Shown here: positions 41,570 to 51,495 of the stretch, in pieces
Position numbering within the stretch: the stretch's first letter is position 1
How the letters are laid out: every line of letters starts with the position of its first letter
Assembly: GCA_963836915.1 (NCBI GenBank)
Contig: CAWILH010000002.1
Location: 2,232,001 to 2,296,000, forward strand
Direction of reading: 5' to 3'
DNA length: 64,000 nucleotides
Source: Cryomorpha sp963836915
GTDB lineage: Bacteria; Bacteroidota; Bacteroidia; Flavobacteriales_D; Cryomorphaceae
The notes under the pieces: generated by a model
The model's database searches: none
Seen by the model: the letters and a program-made list of their open reading frames with translations, nothing else
What the model was told of the DNA's origin: nothing
Position numbers and translations under genes: made by a program

Positions 41570-42781
41570 CTATTTAGTAGCCAATTTTCTTTCATCTCCT
41601 TTCATTGCTGCGGTGGCTTCCGTGCTTTCTGGTGCTGGAGCCTGCGATTCTGCAAAAGTCTTCTGCTTTGCAAGCCATGCTTCATAATCTTCAGGAGTAT
41701 CTACGATTACATTCATCTGCATATTGTAGTGGGCTCCACCACACACTTTATTGCACAAGAGTATGAAGTTAAAATCCATATCGTTTACTACCGTCCGCAT
41801 ACTGTCAGTAGTAATGGTTGGCGTGAATGTAAATTGAGTGGTCATGCCGGGTACTGCATTCATCTGAACCCTGAAGTGTGGCATGTACGCACTGTGTATT
41901 ACGTCACGTGATCGCATTTGAAGGTTTATTTCTCTATTCACGGGAACGTGAAATTCTCCTTTTACGATAACATCATCATCCGATGTAGAAAAATTTCTAT
42001 CACTCTTTCCAAAATTCAGTACGCGCGATCGCTGTCTGGTGCGCATTCCTATTTTTTGCTCCAGCTCGTGCACCTTGTCATCTGGAAGCACTTCGGTGGT
42101 AATTTTTTTCTCTGTCTTTTCTATCTCCTCGTTCAACTCTTTCACTCTCTGCGGTATATTTTCGTAACTGATCAATCCCAGAGGATTGGTACCGGTGATC
42201 ATTGTAAAGTTGGCTTCACCCAGCAATCCATCATTGCCAGAAAAACGCGCAGTCCAGTCGAATTGTTTAGCGTAAAGTTCGATTGCGATGGCATCATCTG
42301 TTGGGGCATCCATAATGGTATTCCACGTGCGTAATCCGTAGATGATGATGATGGCAAGAACGATAGAAGGGATCACTGTCCAAACAAGCTCCAAGGTATT
42401 ATTGTGTGCCAAATAAAAGGCTTTTCGCTTTGGATCGTATGCATATTTTTTTGCGAAAAAGAACAAGAGAAAGTTTACGATAAAGAAGACTGTAAAAATG
42501 ATGATCCAATTGAACCCCAGCAGCCTATCTACTTCCACACCATGCTCTGATGCCGCTACCGGTAGCAAAATATCCTGATAGGCAAAAAGCTCATAAATAA
42601 AGAAGGCAAAAAGACTAAGCACGAAAAGGAGCATGAGATTTCCATTCACTTTATTGGATACGGGTGAATAGTCTTCCTCTTTGCGTCCGCTCAAGGAAGC
42701 GGACAACTCATACACCTTCACAATCTGTGCAATGCCTATTACAGCAAGCACAATAACCAGCACGATGAGTAATTTTTCCAT
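41570..42781 (-). CDS. coxB: Cytochrome c oxidase subunit II
   Basis: Periplasmic electron-entry subunit with the binuclear CuA site. Three N-terminal hydrophobic segments (KLLIVLVIVLAVIGIAQIV; LMLLFVLSLFAFFIYEL; WIIIFTVFFIVNFLLFFF) precede the usual transmembrane hairpin, followed by the cupredoxin domain (LYAKQFDWTARFSGNDG). CuA ligands are in IHSAYMPHFRVQM and CNKVCGGAHYNMQM (about residues 340-353). A ~60-residue helical, charged insertion (VKELNEEIEKTEKKITTEVL) sits between the first strands, making it 403 residues, longer than classical subunit II. A low-complexity C-terminal tail follows. It sits between actF and ctaD. Confidence 0.95.
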   Translation of the reverse strand: MEKLLIVLVIVLAVIGIAQIVKVYELSASLSGRKEEDYSPVSNKVNGNLMLLFVLSLFAFFIYELFAYQDILLPVAASEHGVEVDRLLGFNWIIIFTVFFIVNFLLFFFAKKYAYDPKRKAFYLAHNNTLELVWTVIPSIVLAIIIIYGLRTWNTIMDAPTDDAIAIELYAKQFDWTARFSGNDGLLGEANFTMITGTNPLGLISYENIPQRVKELNEEIEKTEKKITTEVLPDDKVHELEQKIGMRTRQRSRVLNFGKSDRNFSTSDDDVIVKGEFHVPVNREINLQMRSRDVIHSAYMPHFRVQMNAVPGMTTQFTFTPTITTDSMRTVVNDMDFNFILLCNKVCGGAHYNMQMNVIVDTPEDYEAWLAKQKTFAESQAPAPESTEATAAMKGDERKLATK

Positions 42782-42805
42782 AATTAATTCCTAATCAATA
42801 ATGTT

Positions 42806-44086
42806 TTAAATAGAGTGATGTAAACTTTCATCAAGATAGGGCGAGTTGGCTGGAACCAGCCGCGCTTTTGTGAGCGAACTCAAAACCCTATTGATGAACA
42901 GACCGGTAAATCCTAAGAATATCCCGATCTCCATAAGTCCATAGTGCCAGTGTTCAAAAAGAACGCCTGGGGTCACGAGCATATAGGTGTCCAAGTAATG
43001 ACCAATAAATATCACGGTACCAATGGCTATCAAAAAACCTGGATTTCGTTTTGCATCACGTGACATGAGAATAATCATAGGAAGGGCAAAATTTATAATG
43101 AACATGCCAAAGAAAGGAACCTTGTAAGATTCAATTCGTGTGATGAAATAGGTCACTTCTTCGGGAATGTTTGAATACCAAATGAGCATAAACTGCGAAA
43201 ACCAAAGATAAGACCAGAGGAAACTAAGTGCGAAAACCCACTTACCCATGTCTTGAAGGTGGCTTGAGTTCATGTCTTTTAAATAACCTTTTGATATAAG
43301 ATATAATGCCAAAATGACGATAATGTTCATCCCTGACACCCACATTCCTGAGAATACATACCACCCAAACAAGGTACTGAACCAATGGGTATCGATGGAC
43401 ATAATCCAGTCCCATGCGAGTGTTGACGAGAAAACGGCGAATAGCACAAGATAAATGGCGCCGCGGATATATCCCTTATAGTGCAGCGCAGTGCCCCCTT
43501 CTTCATCTTCTCGGAGCGAGCGCTTCCTAAACCATCGGGCGAAGAGTATAAAAGTCGCGAGATAGATCAGGGTTCGGATCCAGAAGAAAGGCTTGTTCAA
43601 GTAAGCGGTCTTGCCTGCAATGATCGAGTCGAACTCTGCATTTGCTACCACGACCTGTCCAGCTTCTTCGGCTTCTTCGGCGCTGGTGAAGTATACTGGA
43701 TGTTCGGTTTCGATACTGGCCTCTGCCACGAAGGGAGCCGTCGCACCTTCATCCATCCAATGGTAAATATGGTTCCAATGAAAGGTAGAGCCTATAAAAA
43801 CGATGATCATCACCACCGAAGCATAAGGGACGAATGAGAAAACCGATTCAATAACACGCCGCAGCACTACTGCCCAAGCCGTTTCGGTAGCGAAATGAAG
43901 CGCGTAAAAAAACAAAGCTCCAAGGGAAATCCCCAAAAAGTAAAATCCGTTGATCAATAGGTTTGACCACCAGCGGGCGTGGTGATCTTCGCCATTTAGA
44001 AAGAAGCCGGCCACCAATGCGATCACGCCTATGGCGATGAGAACATAGGTTACGATTTTTGCCCTACTTGAGAAAATGAAATTCAT
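42806..44086 (-). CDS. actF: Alternative complex III subunit ActF, quinone-binding
   Basis: Integral membrane subunit of ACIII, paralogous to ActC in fold, with about ten helices in 426 residues. It starts KIVTYVLIAIGVIALVAGFFL, with the family-typical HHARWWSNLLINGFYFLGISLGALFFYALHFATETAW, then FWIRTLIYLATFILFARWFRK and WSYLWFSQFMLIWYSNIPEE. It is separated by 20 bp from actE and 24 bp from coxB. It is thought to scaffold the complex rather than bind the working quinol. Confidence 0.93.
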   Translation of the reverse strand: MNFIFSSRAKIVTYVLIAIGVIALVAGFFLNGEDHHARWWSNLLINGFYFLGISLGALFFYALHFATETAWAVVLRRVIESVFSFVPYASVVMIIVFIGSTFHWNHIYHWMDEGATAPFVAEASIETEHPVYFTSAEEAEEAGQVVVANAEFDSIIAGKTAYLNKPFFWIRTLIYLATFILFARWFRKRSLREDEEGGTALHYKGYIRGAIYLVLFAVFSSTLAWDWIMSIDTHWFSTLFGWYVFSGMWVSGMNIIVILALYLISKGYLKDMNSSHLQDMGKWVFALSFLWSYLWFSQFMLIWYSNIPEEVTYFITRIESYKVPFFGMFIINFALPMIILMSRDAKRNPGFLIAIGTVIFIGHYLDTYMLVTPGVLFEHWHYGLMEIGIFLGFTGLFINRVLSSLTKARLVPANSPYLDESLHHSI

Positions 44087-44106
44087 TGTCTTTTCTTAAT
44101 CAATTA

Positions 44107-44781
44107 TCAGTTGGTTGATGCGATCGAAGTACTGTCAGATGCTGCAGGAGCAGCGGTAGAATCAGAAGCCGCAGCATCTTCTCCCAGTTTTTGAAGGGTT
44201 TTTACATAAGCCACTACCTTCCAGCGCTCCAGTTTGGTGAGCTGTGATGCATGTGAGCCCATATTTCCTTTTCCGTAAGTAAGGGTATGAAACATCTTAC
44301 CTTCCGGCAAATTCTTCAAAGGACCATTATATGCCTGTGGTGCAGGGTGACCCCCTATTTCTACGACTGCTCCATTGCCCTGGCCTTCGGCACCGTGGCA
44401 ATGAACACAAAAATTGGCATAAATCTGCGTCCCTTCATCAATGATTTTTTTAGACTGCGCCAATGGTGAGCGTAGCTGGGCTCCAGCCATCTCATAGCCT
44501 TCCTGTGTATTTGCGTAGGGATAAGGCATATCATTCATGGCATCGGCCGACATGGGTACGGTGCCCTCTACGGGCTGCCGCGCCGACATGCGTTGCATAA
44601 GCTCCGGGCGAAGGGTATCCCTCACTTCACCGTAGTCTACATAGACTTCGATAGCAGGACTTCGGTACATATCGGGCATATACTCAAACCCTGGACTTTG
44701 ATCGCGCTTCACGCAACTGCTCAGCACGAGCGCTGCGAAAAACAATAAAAGGGTGCTATAATTATTAATCGATCTTATCAT
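44107..44781 (-). CDS. actE: Alternative complex III subunit ActE, monohaem cytochrome c lipoprotein
   Basis: Periplasmic c-type cytochrome anchored by a lipid. Lipobox VLSSC with Cys23; a single haem site CVHCH at residues 125-129 in IYANFCVHCHGAEGQGNG; the axial methionine is probably in GKGNMGSHASQL. The C-terminal ~20 residues are a Ser/Ala/Thr-rich flexible tail. A 1-bp gap separates it from actD. It is the likely electron exit of ACIII towards the CuA site of the oxidase encoded just downstream. Confidence 0.94.
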   Translation of the reverse strand: MIRSINNYSTLLLFFAALVLSSCVKRDQSPGFEYMPDMYRSPAIEVYVDYGEVRDTLRPELMQRMSARQPVEGTVPMSADAMNDMPYPYANTQEGYEMAGAQLRSPLAQSKKIIDEGTQIYANFCVHCHGAEGQGNGAVVEIGGHPAPQAYNGPLKNLPEGKMFHTLTYGKGNMGSHASQLTKLERWKVVAYVKTLQKLGEDAAASDSTAAPAASDSTSIASTN

Positions 44782-44782
44782 A

Positions 44783-45340
44783 TCAATGGGTGGTCAAATG
44801 CTTTTCATTAATCTCTGACGCTCCATATTCTCTGAGCATCGCTTCTACATCTGGAGATGACATTCCCGGGTTTTCTACATCGGTGATTTCCATTATAAAC
44901 TTATCATCGGTGGTACGAGGATCTGGATTTACTGCCGGCATTCCCGGTACGGTTCCATTTCGCAGCATATACGTGATGGCCATGCCGTGAGCAGCGCAGA
45001 GCACAGTAAACTCAAAGGTGACAGGTATAAAAGATGGTATGTTCTGTAGAAGTGAATTATTTGGCTTACCGCCAATATTCATAGGCCAATCGGAAATCAT
45101 AAAATACCACATACCCAAAAGCGCCAATGACAGACCAAAACAGCCGAACATAAAGGATACGACCGCAATACGGGTGCGCTTCACCCCAATCACTGGATCG
45201 AGCCCGTGAATGGGAAAAGGCGAGTAGACGTCTTTTATCCGAATACCTTTCGCAACAAGCTTTCCAGCAGCATCAAGGAGTTGATGGTCATCATCAAACA
45301 TGGCATGAATTACCTTGCCCATATTTTTAACAGTAGCCAT
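44783..45340 (-). CDS. actD: Alternative complex III subunit ActD (DUF3341)
   Basis: A 185-residue membrane subunit with a soluble N-terminal domain (IHAMFDDDHQLLDAAGKLVAKG, YSPFPIHGLDPVIG) and two transmembrane helices (RIAVVSFMFGCFGLSLALLGMWYFM; IPVTFEFTVLCAAHGMAITYML), the standard DUF3341 architecture. It overlaps actC by one base and precedes actE by one base. It carries no cofactor and probably stabilises the membrane arm. Confidence 0.93.
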   Translation of the reverse strand: MATVKNMGKVIHAMFDDDHQLLDAAGKLVAKGIRIKDVYSPFPIHGLDPVIGVKRTRIAVVSFMFGCFGLSLALLGMWYFMISDWPMNIGGKPNNSLLQNIPSFIPVTFEFTVLCAAHGMAITYMLRNGTVPGMPAVNPDPRTTDDKFIMEITDVENPGMSSPDVEAMLREYGASEINEKHLTTH

Positions 45341-46713
45341 TAGTGATCTTCATTTTTATATTGCTCGCCAGAAACGCGAAGTATTGACTTAAGCTCATTT
45401 AGCGCAAGTACTGGAAAAAAACGCGCAAAGAGTAGAAACAGGGTAAAGAAAATACCGATGGTACCGACAAAAATCCCTATGTCGACCCAGGTAGGATAGA
45501 ACATCGACCAGCTAGATGGCACGTAATCACGGTGTAGGGAGGTAACGATAATTACGAAACGCTCGAACCACATTCCGATGTTCACCACAATGGACAGCAC
45601 GAAAGTGAAAATAAGATTGGTGCGCAGTTTCTTAAACCAGAACAATTGCGGCGACACCACATTACAGGTCATCATGATGGCGTAAGACCACCAATAAGGC
45701 CCTGAAAAACGATTGATAAATGCGTAAGATTCATACTCTACCCCAGAATACCACGAAATGAAGAGCTCGGTAATATACGCCACACCCACGATGGAACCTG
45801 TGACTATTATTACGATATTCATGTATTCTACATGCTTTACCGTAATATAATTCTCTAATTTCATAACTTTCCTCATGATCAGCAATAGGGTAAGCACCAT
45901 TGCAAATCCCGAGAATACCGCACCAGAAACGAAGTAAGGTGGAAATATGGTGGTATGCCAACCGGGTATTACGCTGGTCGCAAAATCCATAGATACGATG
46001 GAGTGAACCGAGAATACAAGCGGTGTCGCCAATCCTGCCAATACCAATGATACTTCTTCGAAGCGCGACCAGTTTTTAGCTTTTCCTGACCATCCGAAAC
46101 TCAGCAATCCGTATATTTTTTTGGCCAACGGCTTCTGCATCCGGTCACGGATAGTGGCAAAATCGGGTATAAGGCCGATATACCAAAACACGAGCGATAC
46201 GGAGAAATAGGTACTTATCGCGAATACATCCCAGAGGAGGGGAGAGTTAAAATTAACCCAGAGCGAGCCAAATTGATTGGGCAATGGGAACACGAAATAT
46301 GCCAACCAAATCCTTCCCATGTGAATACCTGGAAAAAGAGCGGCCATCATAACGGCAAAAATGGTCATCGCTTCGGCTGAGCGGTTTATGGCCATCCGCC
46401 ATTTCTGACGGAATAGCAGCAATACGGCAGAGATCAATGTACCGGCATGACCAATACCTACCCACCACACAAAATTGGTAATATCCCAAGCCCAACCTAC
46501 GGTCTTGTTCAACCCCCAAACCCCTATACCCGTCGAGATAAGATATACTACACAACCCAGACCCCAAGCGGCAATGATCCCACTTATGGTAATCAAAACA
46601 TACCAGGCCAGGGGTGCTTTATTTTCAATAGGACCTACTACGTCGTTTGTAATATCGTGGTAAGTCTTATTCCCTAATATGAGCGGGATTCTTATGGCGG
46701 CTTCTTTATGCAT
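45340..46713 (-). CDS. actC: Alternative complex III subunit ActC (NrfD-like quinol-binding)
   Basis: The main quinol-oxidising membrane subunit of ACIII, NrfD/PsrC family, 457 residues with ~10 helices. Markers: LAWYVLITISGIIAAWGLGCVVYL, FVWWVGIGHAGTLISAVLLLFRQ (quinol site region), FPLPNQFGSLWVNFNSPLLWD, GWHTTIFPPYFVSGAVFSGFAMVLTL and WFERFVIIVTSLHRDY. It follows actB by 23 bp and overlaps actD. All conserved blocks are present and uninterrupted. Confidence 0.95.
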   Translation of the reverse strand: MHKEAAIRIPLILGNKTYHDITNDVVGPIENKAPLAWYVLITISGIIAAWGLGCVVYLISTGIGVWGLNKTVGWAWDITNFVWWVGIGHAGTLISAVLLLFRQKWRMAINRSAEAMTIFAVMMAALFPGIHMGRIWLAYFVFPLPNQFGSLWVNFNSPLLWDVFAISTYFSVSLVFWYIGLIPDFATIRDRMQKPLAKKIYGLLSFGWSGKAKNWSRFEEVSLVLAGLATPLVFSVHSIVSMDFATSVIPGWHTTIFPPYFVSGAVFSGFAMVLTLLLIMRKVMKLENYITVKHVEYMNIVIIVTGSIVGVAYITELFISWYSGVEYESYAFINRFSGPYWWSYAIMMTCNVVSPQLFWFKKLRTNLIFTFVLSIVVNIGMWFERFVIIVTSLHRDYVPSSWSMFYPTWVDIGIFVGTIGIFFTLFLLFARFFPVLALNELKSILRVSGEQYKNEDH

Positions 46714-46736
46714 CTAGTCCTATAATTAGGGTCAGG

Positions 46737-49700
46737 TTAAACGTTTCTCACTTTCACTTTATAACTCACACTAGGCTTCACTCCTACTTCTGCAAGCGCA
46801 TGGTAAGTTCTGCTATCTTCTTCTTCGCGGGCAGCAATACTTTTAACATCATTCATATCACCAAAGCTTATAGCGTTGGTAGGGCAAGCTTCTGCGCAAG
46901 CTGTTATTATGCTTCCATCTTCTACGGGCTGTCCCTTCATTTTGGCGTCGAGCTTACCGGCTTGAATGCGTTGCACGCACATGCTACACTTCTCCATTAC
47001 CCCGCGTGAGCGAACGGTAACGTCGGGATTCAGCACCATGCGGGCTATAGAATCCTGTGATGGGTTTACTTCGGCAAACTTATCATAAGCCTTGTAGTTG
47101 AACCAGTTGAACCTACGTACTTTAAAAGGACAGTTATTTGCGCAGTAGCGCGTACCTATACACCGATTATAAGTCATTTGATTCAGGCCTTCATTGCTAT
47201 GTGTGGTGGCAGCTACGGGACATACCGTTTCACAAGGGGCATGATTACAGTGCTGGCACATCATAGGCATAAAGACGGTAGCCGGGTTTTCATACTCCGG
47301 CACTTCCATCTCACGGTAAGTATCGATCACCCCTTTGCCTTCTTCTTCGCCTTTCTCAAGGCTCATGTCAGAAGAGTAGTACCGGTCTATGCGCATCCAA
47401 TGCATATCACGGCCACGGCGTATCTCGTCTTTGCCCACTACCGCAACATTATTTTCGGAGTGGCAAGCAGTAACACAAGCGCTACAACCCGTACACGTAG
47501 AAAGGTCAATGTTCATGCCCCAATGGTGGCCTACACCCTGCACTGGGTGCTTCTCCCAAAGGTCTACTTCATCTACATCCTTCATGACTGCGATACCATC
47601 TTCGTGCACCACCAATTCATGAGGGGGATTGTAAACTGCTTTCGGCATACTCTTGAATACCGAATAGGTTGTTTCTTTCACCACCGACTCACGTCCCATA
47701 AGGGTGTGCTGGGTCTGCGTGCTCGCAATGGGGTAGTCTTCTCCCAATTTTTCTATGGTTGCACCCGTGAGATTATAGCTCATCATGCCATTTTTCATAG
47801 CAATGAATGGATACAGGTTTTTTCCGATTGGAATTTTGTTCTCCTCGTCGTCTACCGCATAGCCACCATAATTTTTGGTTCTGTATGCGCTACGGCCAAT
47901 GTTTTCTTGATTCATACCTCGGCCATAACCCAAGGCTATCGACACCGAGCCCATCTTTTGACCCGGTTGTGGAACCACAGGAAGCACTTCTGATTTATCT
48001 CCGATGGTAATACGCACCAATGAAGCAGGCTCTTCCTGACCCAGATTCATGTTCAGCTCCAGAGCCTTGACATCTGCAGGATTCATGGCGATATAATTAT
48101 CCCAGGTAATCTTTGAGATTGGATCTGGAAGCTCTTGCAGCCATGGATTGGTGCTGTGCGAGCCATTTCCGATCCCCACTTTGGTGTAAAGCGAAACTTC
48201 AAAGTCTCCACCTGCCGCCTTGGCATTCTTAAGACCGTTGGCCGCAGAAGCTAGTGATGCTTTAGAAAACTTGCTGGGGACGTCGGCAGCTGGAACCCGC
48301 ACGCTTACTGAGCCATTGCGGAGTGCATTGAACCAGAAGTCATCAAATAAAATGGATGCATCGCCAACGGAAGCAGAATAATTCTGCCATACTGATTTGA
48401 TAAGGTCATGATAGGTACCGGACTGACCAGACCATTTCATCATGCTATCCTGATACTGCCGGGTATCAAAAAGTCTAGTGATCGTAGGTTGAGCCAATGC
48501 AGAGTGGCCTGTCTTGGGATAATAGTCATTCCAAGACTCCAGATAATGATTATCGGGGGTCATGTACTTGCAGCGCGATGCTGTCTCATCAGCTGTACCA
48601 CTAAAAGAAATGGTCATTCCCACTTTCTTTAGGCCAGCTATAAATTTATCGCTATTCGGAAGTGAATATGCCGGATTGATATTGGAAGCGATTAGAATTG
48701 CGCCAATCTTGCCGCTGTTCATCTCTCCAACCAGTTCGGCCACTTCGCTATCATTTCCCTGATTTATGAAAAGTTCTTGATCGGTAAGGATGGTCTTTCC
48801 ATAGTTGCCCAGCATGGAGTTGATGGCATTGGTCACCGTCTGTGCATTGACATCGTTAGCACCGCACACTACCAGTGAGCTACCGCGATTTTGGTATAGC
48901 TCTTTTGCTACTTTGGATATGCCATCTGCCGGGAGGCCATTCATATCGGCACCGGCAGTGGGATTTCCAGTGAGCTTGGCCACTTCGTCATGCAATGCTA
49001 CCAGCACTGCACCTTCTTGGCTTGGCTTGATAGGGTAGCGCTTGTCGGCATTGGAACCTGTGAGCGAGAGGCGACTCTCAAATTGATAATGCTTGCTCAT
49101 CCAGTCGCCAGTGGGCTTACGGGTCATGCCGTATTGGGACATATTCTGCGTATTCAGACCCCAAGAGTCCAAAAAATCGGCAGAGATGCTGACGATGGTC
49201 TTTGCTTTTGAGAAATCGTAATCCGGAAAAATTGGTTTGCCAAAGGTTGCTTCATTCGCTTTGCGGATGGCTGCAATGGAATAGGGATCGTAGGTCACAC
49301 GCTCAAAATTATCGGCTCCAAAAGAAGCAGAAAATTTGTCAAGCATCTCCTGTGTGGAAGGGCTGATGATGGTGCCGGTCAAGAAAACAATTTTCTTTCC
49401 CGACGCTGTGGCGGCTTTAAGCTCAGCAGAAAGATTTTTGTCTATCGTATCCCAGTTGGCTCTCTTCCCATCCATCATAGGCGATGTAAGGCGGGCGCTG
49501 TCATAAAGGCTCAGCACCGAAGAGTTGATACGAGCGTTTATTGCTCCACCGGATATTCCATATTTAGAATTTCCTTTAATATGTATCGGCCTGCCTTCGC
49601 GGGTCTTTACCACTACGCTGGCATAATCGGTACCATCGAAAAAGGTAGATGCGTAATAGGTAGGTATACCTGGAGCTATTTGCTCTGGTTTATTGACGTA

Positions 49701-49937
49701 AGGAACAGCATTGATCACGGGGGTTTCGCAAGCCGCCACGGTAGCGGCGGTCACGCTGAACCCGAGAAACTTCAAGAAGTCCCTTCTATTGGTCTGTGTT
49801 TTTGAGAGACCTGTGTTCGATAGAAATTCATCTACCGATTCGGATTCTTTCGAGAATTCATTTTGGCTGGCTTCCGCGAAAGCATCTGTTTTGTGGAGCT
49901 CTTCCACACCAACCCAATATTTTTTAGTATCGGCCAT
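46737..49937 (-). CDS. actB: Alternative complex III subunit ActB (iron-sulphur, molybdopterin-fold fusion)
   Basis: A large peripheral periplasmic subunit (1066 aa) joining a cofactor-less molybdopterin oxidoreductase-like domain to an FdhB-like ferredoxin domain. It has a twin-arginine-type signal near residues 51-70 (NRRDFLKFLGFSVTAATVAAC), whose final Cys may be lipidated. The long middle domain (residues ~100-780) lacks Mo-ligand motifs. The C-terminal quarter has CTGCSACVTACHSENN (~806-821), CQHCNHAPCETVCP, NRCIGTRYCANNCPF and CSMCVQRI...CAEACPTNAI, enough ligands for three 4Fe-4S and one 3Fe-4S cluster. It passes electrons from the quinol site to the haems. Confidence 0.96.
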   Translation of the reverse strand: MADTKKYWVGVEELHKTDAFAEASQNEFSKESESVDEFLSNTGLSKTQTNRRDFLKFLGFSVTAATVAACETPVINAVPYVNKPEQIAPGIPTYYASTFFDGTDYASVVVKTREGRPIHIKGNSKYGISGGAINARINSSVLSLYDSARLTSPMMDGKRANWDTIDKNLSAELKAATASGKKIVFLTGTIISPSTQEMLDKFSASFGADNFERVTYDPYSIAAIRKANEATFGKPIFPDYDFSKAKTIVSISADFLDSWGLNTQNMSQYGMTRKPTGDWMSKHYQFESRLSLTGSNADKRYPIKPSQEGAVLVALHDEVAKLTGNPTAGADMNGLPADGISKVAKELYQNRGSSLVVCGANDVNAQTVTNAINSMLGNYGKTILTDQELFINQGNDSEVAELVGEMNSGKIGAILIASNINPAYSLPNSDKFIAGLKKVGMTISFSGTADETASRCKYMTPDNHYLESWNDYYPKTGHSALAQPTITRLFDTRQYQDSMMKWSGQSGTYHDLIKSVWQNYSASVGDASILFDDFWFNALRNGSVSVRVPAADVPSKFSKASLASAANGLKNAKAAGGDFEVSLYTKVGIGNGSHSTNPWLQELPDPISKITWDNYIAMNPADVKALELNMNLGQEEPASLVRITIGDKSEVLPVVPQPGQKMGSVSIALGYGRGMNQENIGRSAYRTKNYGGYAVDDEENKIPIGKNLYPFIAMKNGMMSYNLTGATIEKLGEDYPIASTQTQHTLMGRESVVKETTYSVFKSMPKAVYNPPHELVVHEDGIAVMKDVDEVDLWEKHPVQGVGHHWGMNIDLSTCTGCSACVTACHSENNVAVVGKDEIRRGRDMHWMRIDRYYSSDMSLEKGEEEGKGVIDTYREMEVPEYENPATVFMPMMCQHCNHAPCETVCPVAATTHSNEGLNQMTYNRCIGTRYCANNCPFKVRRFNWFNYKAYDKFAEVNPSQDSIARMVLNPDVTVRSRGVMEKCSMCVQRIQAGKLDAKMKGQPVEDGSIITACAEACPTNAISFGDMNDVKSIAAREEEDSRTYHALAEVGVKPSVSYKVKVRNV

Positions 49938-49961
49938 ACTTCTGTACGTGCAGCTTTATAT

Positions 49962-51260
49962 TTAATAATGACATTTGGAACATTCCCAACCGCCCAATTC
50001 TTTGGCGGTTATCGAACCATCTTCAAGGTAGTTTTTAAGCTCTTCCTTTCCGTGATTTACCAATCTTTCTTGTACTTCATCGTAATATCCATTGCCTTCC
50101 ATCACTACTTCTGTCTGGTTATGGCAGTTTATACACCAGCCCATCGTGAGCTCTGAGTGCTGCCCTGCCACCACATATTCTTCTTGGATCTGACCGTGGC
50201 ATTCCTGACATTGGATCTGCCCCACCACATAGTGCTGAGCATGATTAAAATAAACGTGGTCGGGAAGGTTGTGAACTTTGACCCATTTAATAGGTTTCTC
50301 TTCGCCGGTATAGCTCCTGCTTTCCAAGTCCCATCCTACGGCGTCATAAATCTTCGCAATCTCTGCAGTACCTTCTTTGTTCTGGCCTTCATTGATACCC
50401 GTATGGCAATTCATACAGATATTGGCAGAAGGAATCCATGCGCTCTTGCCTTTAAGAGCTCCGGTATGGCAGTAAACGCAGGCCACTTGATTCTTACCCG
50501 CGTGAAGCATATGGTTAAACTTGATGGGCTGCTCAGGGGTATAGCCGGTGTAAACACCTATCCCCATGAGACCTTCATATCCGGCTACTGCCAAATAGAC
50601 CACTACCAAAATACCTATCACCGAAGCGAACACCTTATTCTTCCATAACCATAACTTGATCCGATCTGCTGTAGATAGCTCGGCGGCGTGTGCTTCGCCA
50701 CGGGCATCCATCATTGATGTATTCACTCTACCGAGTGAAGAGCGAACCCCCCAAAGAGAGAAGAGCAAAATCAATAGGATGAAGGCGATGATAAAAAGCC
50801 AGGTAGTCGATACTCCCGGAGCATCTACTGGCACCGCGCCGGGCACTGCAACTTTATCACCAGGAGCGGCGGCGGCAGGCTTCCAATCTTTAATGTAACC
50901 TAAGATGGCATCGATCTCACTATCGTTCACCGCTTGGGCATTCATGAGGCCACTCTTGGGCTCCCACTCTGCAAGTAATTTTTTTACGTACGGATCACCC
51001 TTTTCTTTGACAACAGCCGGGTTCTTGATCCATTCTTTGAGCAAGGCTTCTTTCCCAGCCCATCTTTCTTCCACACCTTTGAGAGCGGGACCCACCATAT
51101 TGGCATCAACCTTGTGACAGGCCGAGCAATTGGCTTTAAACAACTTCTCTCCATCCTGTGCCGATGCCCCAGTATATGCGGCAAGAGCCAGAAGGGTCAA
51201 CCCTACAGACAAGACACGAATAATTCGGCCTTTATCTTTTATATACTCCTTCATACCCAT
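49962..51260 (-). CDS. actA: Alternative complex III subunit ActA, six-haem cytochrome c with fused monohaem domain
   Basis: Multihaem cytochrome of ACIII, 432 residues. A signal peptide (VLSVGLTLLALAAYTGASAQ) leads to a class I cytochrome c domain (LFKANCSACHKVDANMVGPAL, haem at residues 45-49), then a transmembrane helix (TTWLFIIAFILLILLFSLWG), a second helix (VFASVIGILVVVYLAVAGY), and five further CxxCH sites: CVYCH, CMNCH, CQECH, CINCH, CSKCH. That gives six haem-c sites in total against five in the ActA of Rhodothermus. The extra N-terminal domain resembles a fused electron-carrier cytochrome. First gene of the eight-gene act-cox operon. Confidence 0.95.
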   Translation of the reverse strand: MGMKEYIKDKGRIIRVLSVGLTLLALAAYTGASAQDGEKLFKANCSACHKVDANMVGPALKGVEERWAGKEALLKEWIKNPAVVKEKGDPYVKKLLAEWEPKSGLMNAQAVNDSEIDAILGYIKDWKPAAAAPGDKVAVPGAVPVDAPGVSTTWLFIIAFILLILLFSLWGVRSSLGRVNTSMMDARGEAHAAELSTADRIKLWLWKNKVFASVIGILVVVYLAVAGYEGLMGIGVYTGYTPEQPIKFNHMLHAGKNQVACVYCHTGALKGKSAWIPSANICMNCHTGINEGQNKEGTAEIAKIYDAVGWDLESRSYTGEEKPIKWVKVHNLPDHVYFNHAQHYVVGQIQCQECHGQIQEEYVVAGQHSELTMGWCINCHNQTEVVMEGNGYYDEVQERLVNHGKEELKNYLEDGSITAKELGGWECSKCHY

Positions 51261-51295
51261 ATTAAACTCAGATAAAACACTCCTAAATTTTGGCG

Positions 51296-51303
51296 CAAAT
51301 TTA
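51296..51303 (-). promoter_or_regulatory. Probable promoter -7 element of the act-cox operon
   Basis: TAAATTTG followed by CGCC on the minus strand, a close match to the Bacteroidota -7 box with its usual start-site context, 36 bp before the actA start. A -33 TTTG at the expected spacing was not found. The rest of the divergent gap to 51495 shows no other clear element. Confidence 0.5.
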
Positions 51304-51495
51304 ACAGAAACATCCCTTTTGCTACCGCTATTGTCACAAAATTGTCAACTGAATAAATAATTTATAATCAATCTAAATAAGACTCAAGAGCTGTATTGGT
51401 CAAAGATTCACTCAAATAATAAGCATTCAATTGTTCAAAGCATTGGGAGTATCTATTAAACGATACCGACCATTTCCCTTAAGTTTGTAAGCACA

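Noticed and set aside
47178..47993. Plus-strand open frame of 271 codons opposite actB
   Set aside because: Antisense to conserved iron-sulphur motifs; composition (many His/Cys/Arg) is that of a shadow frame.
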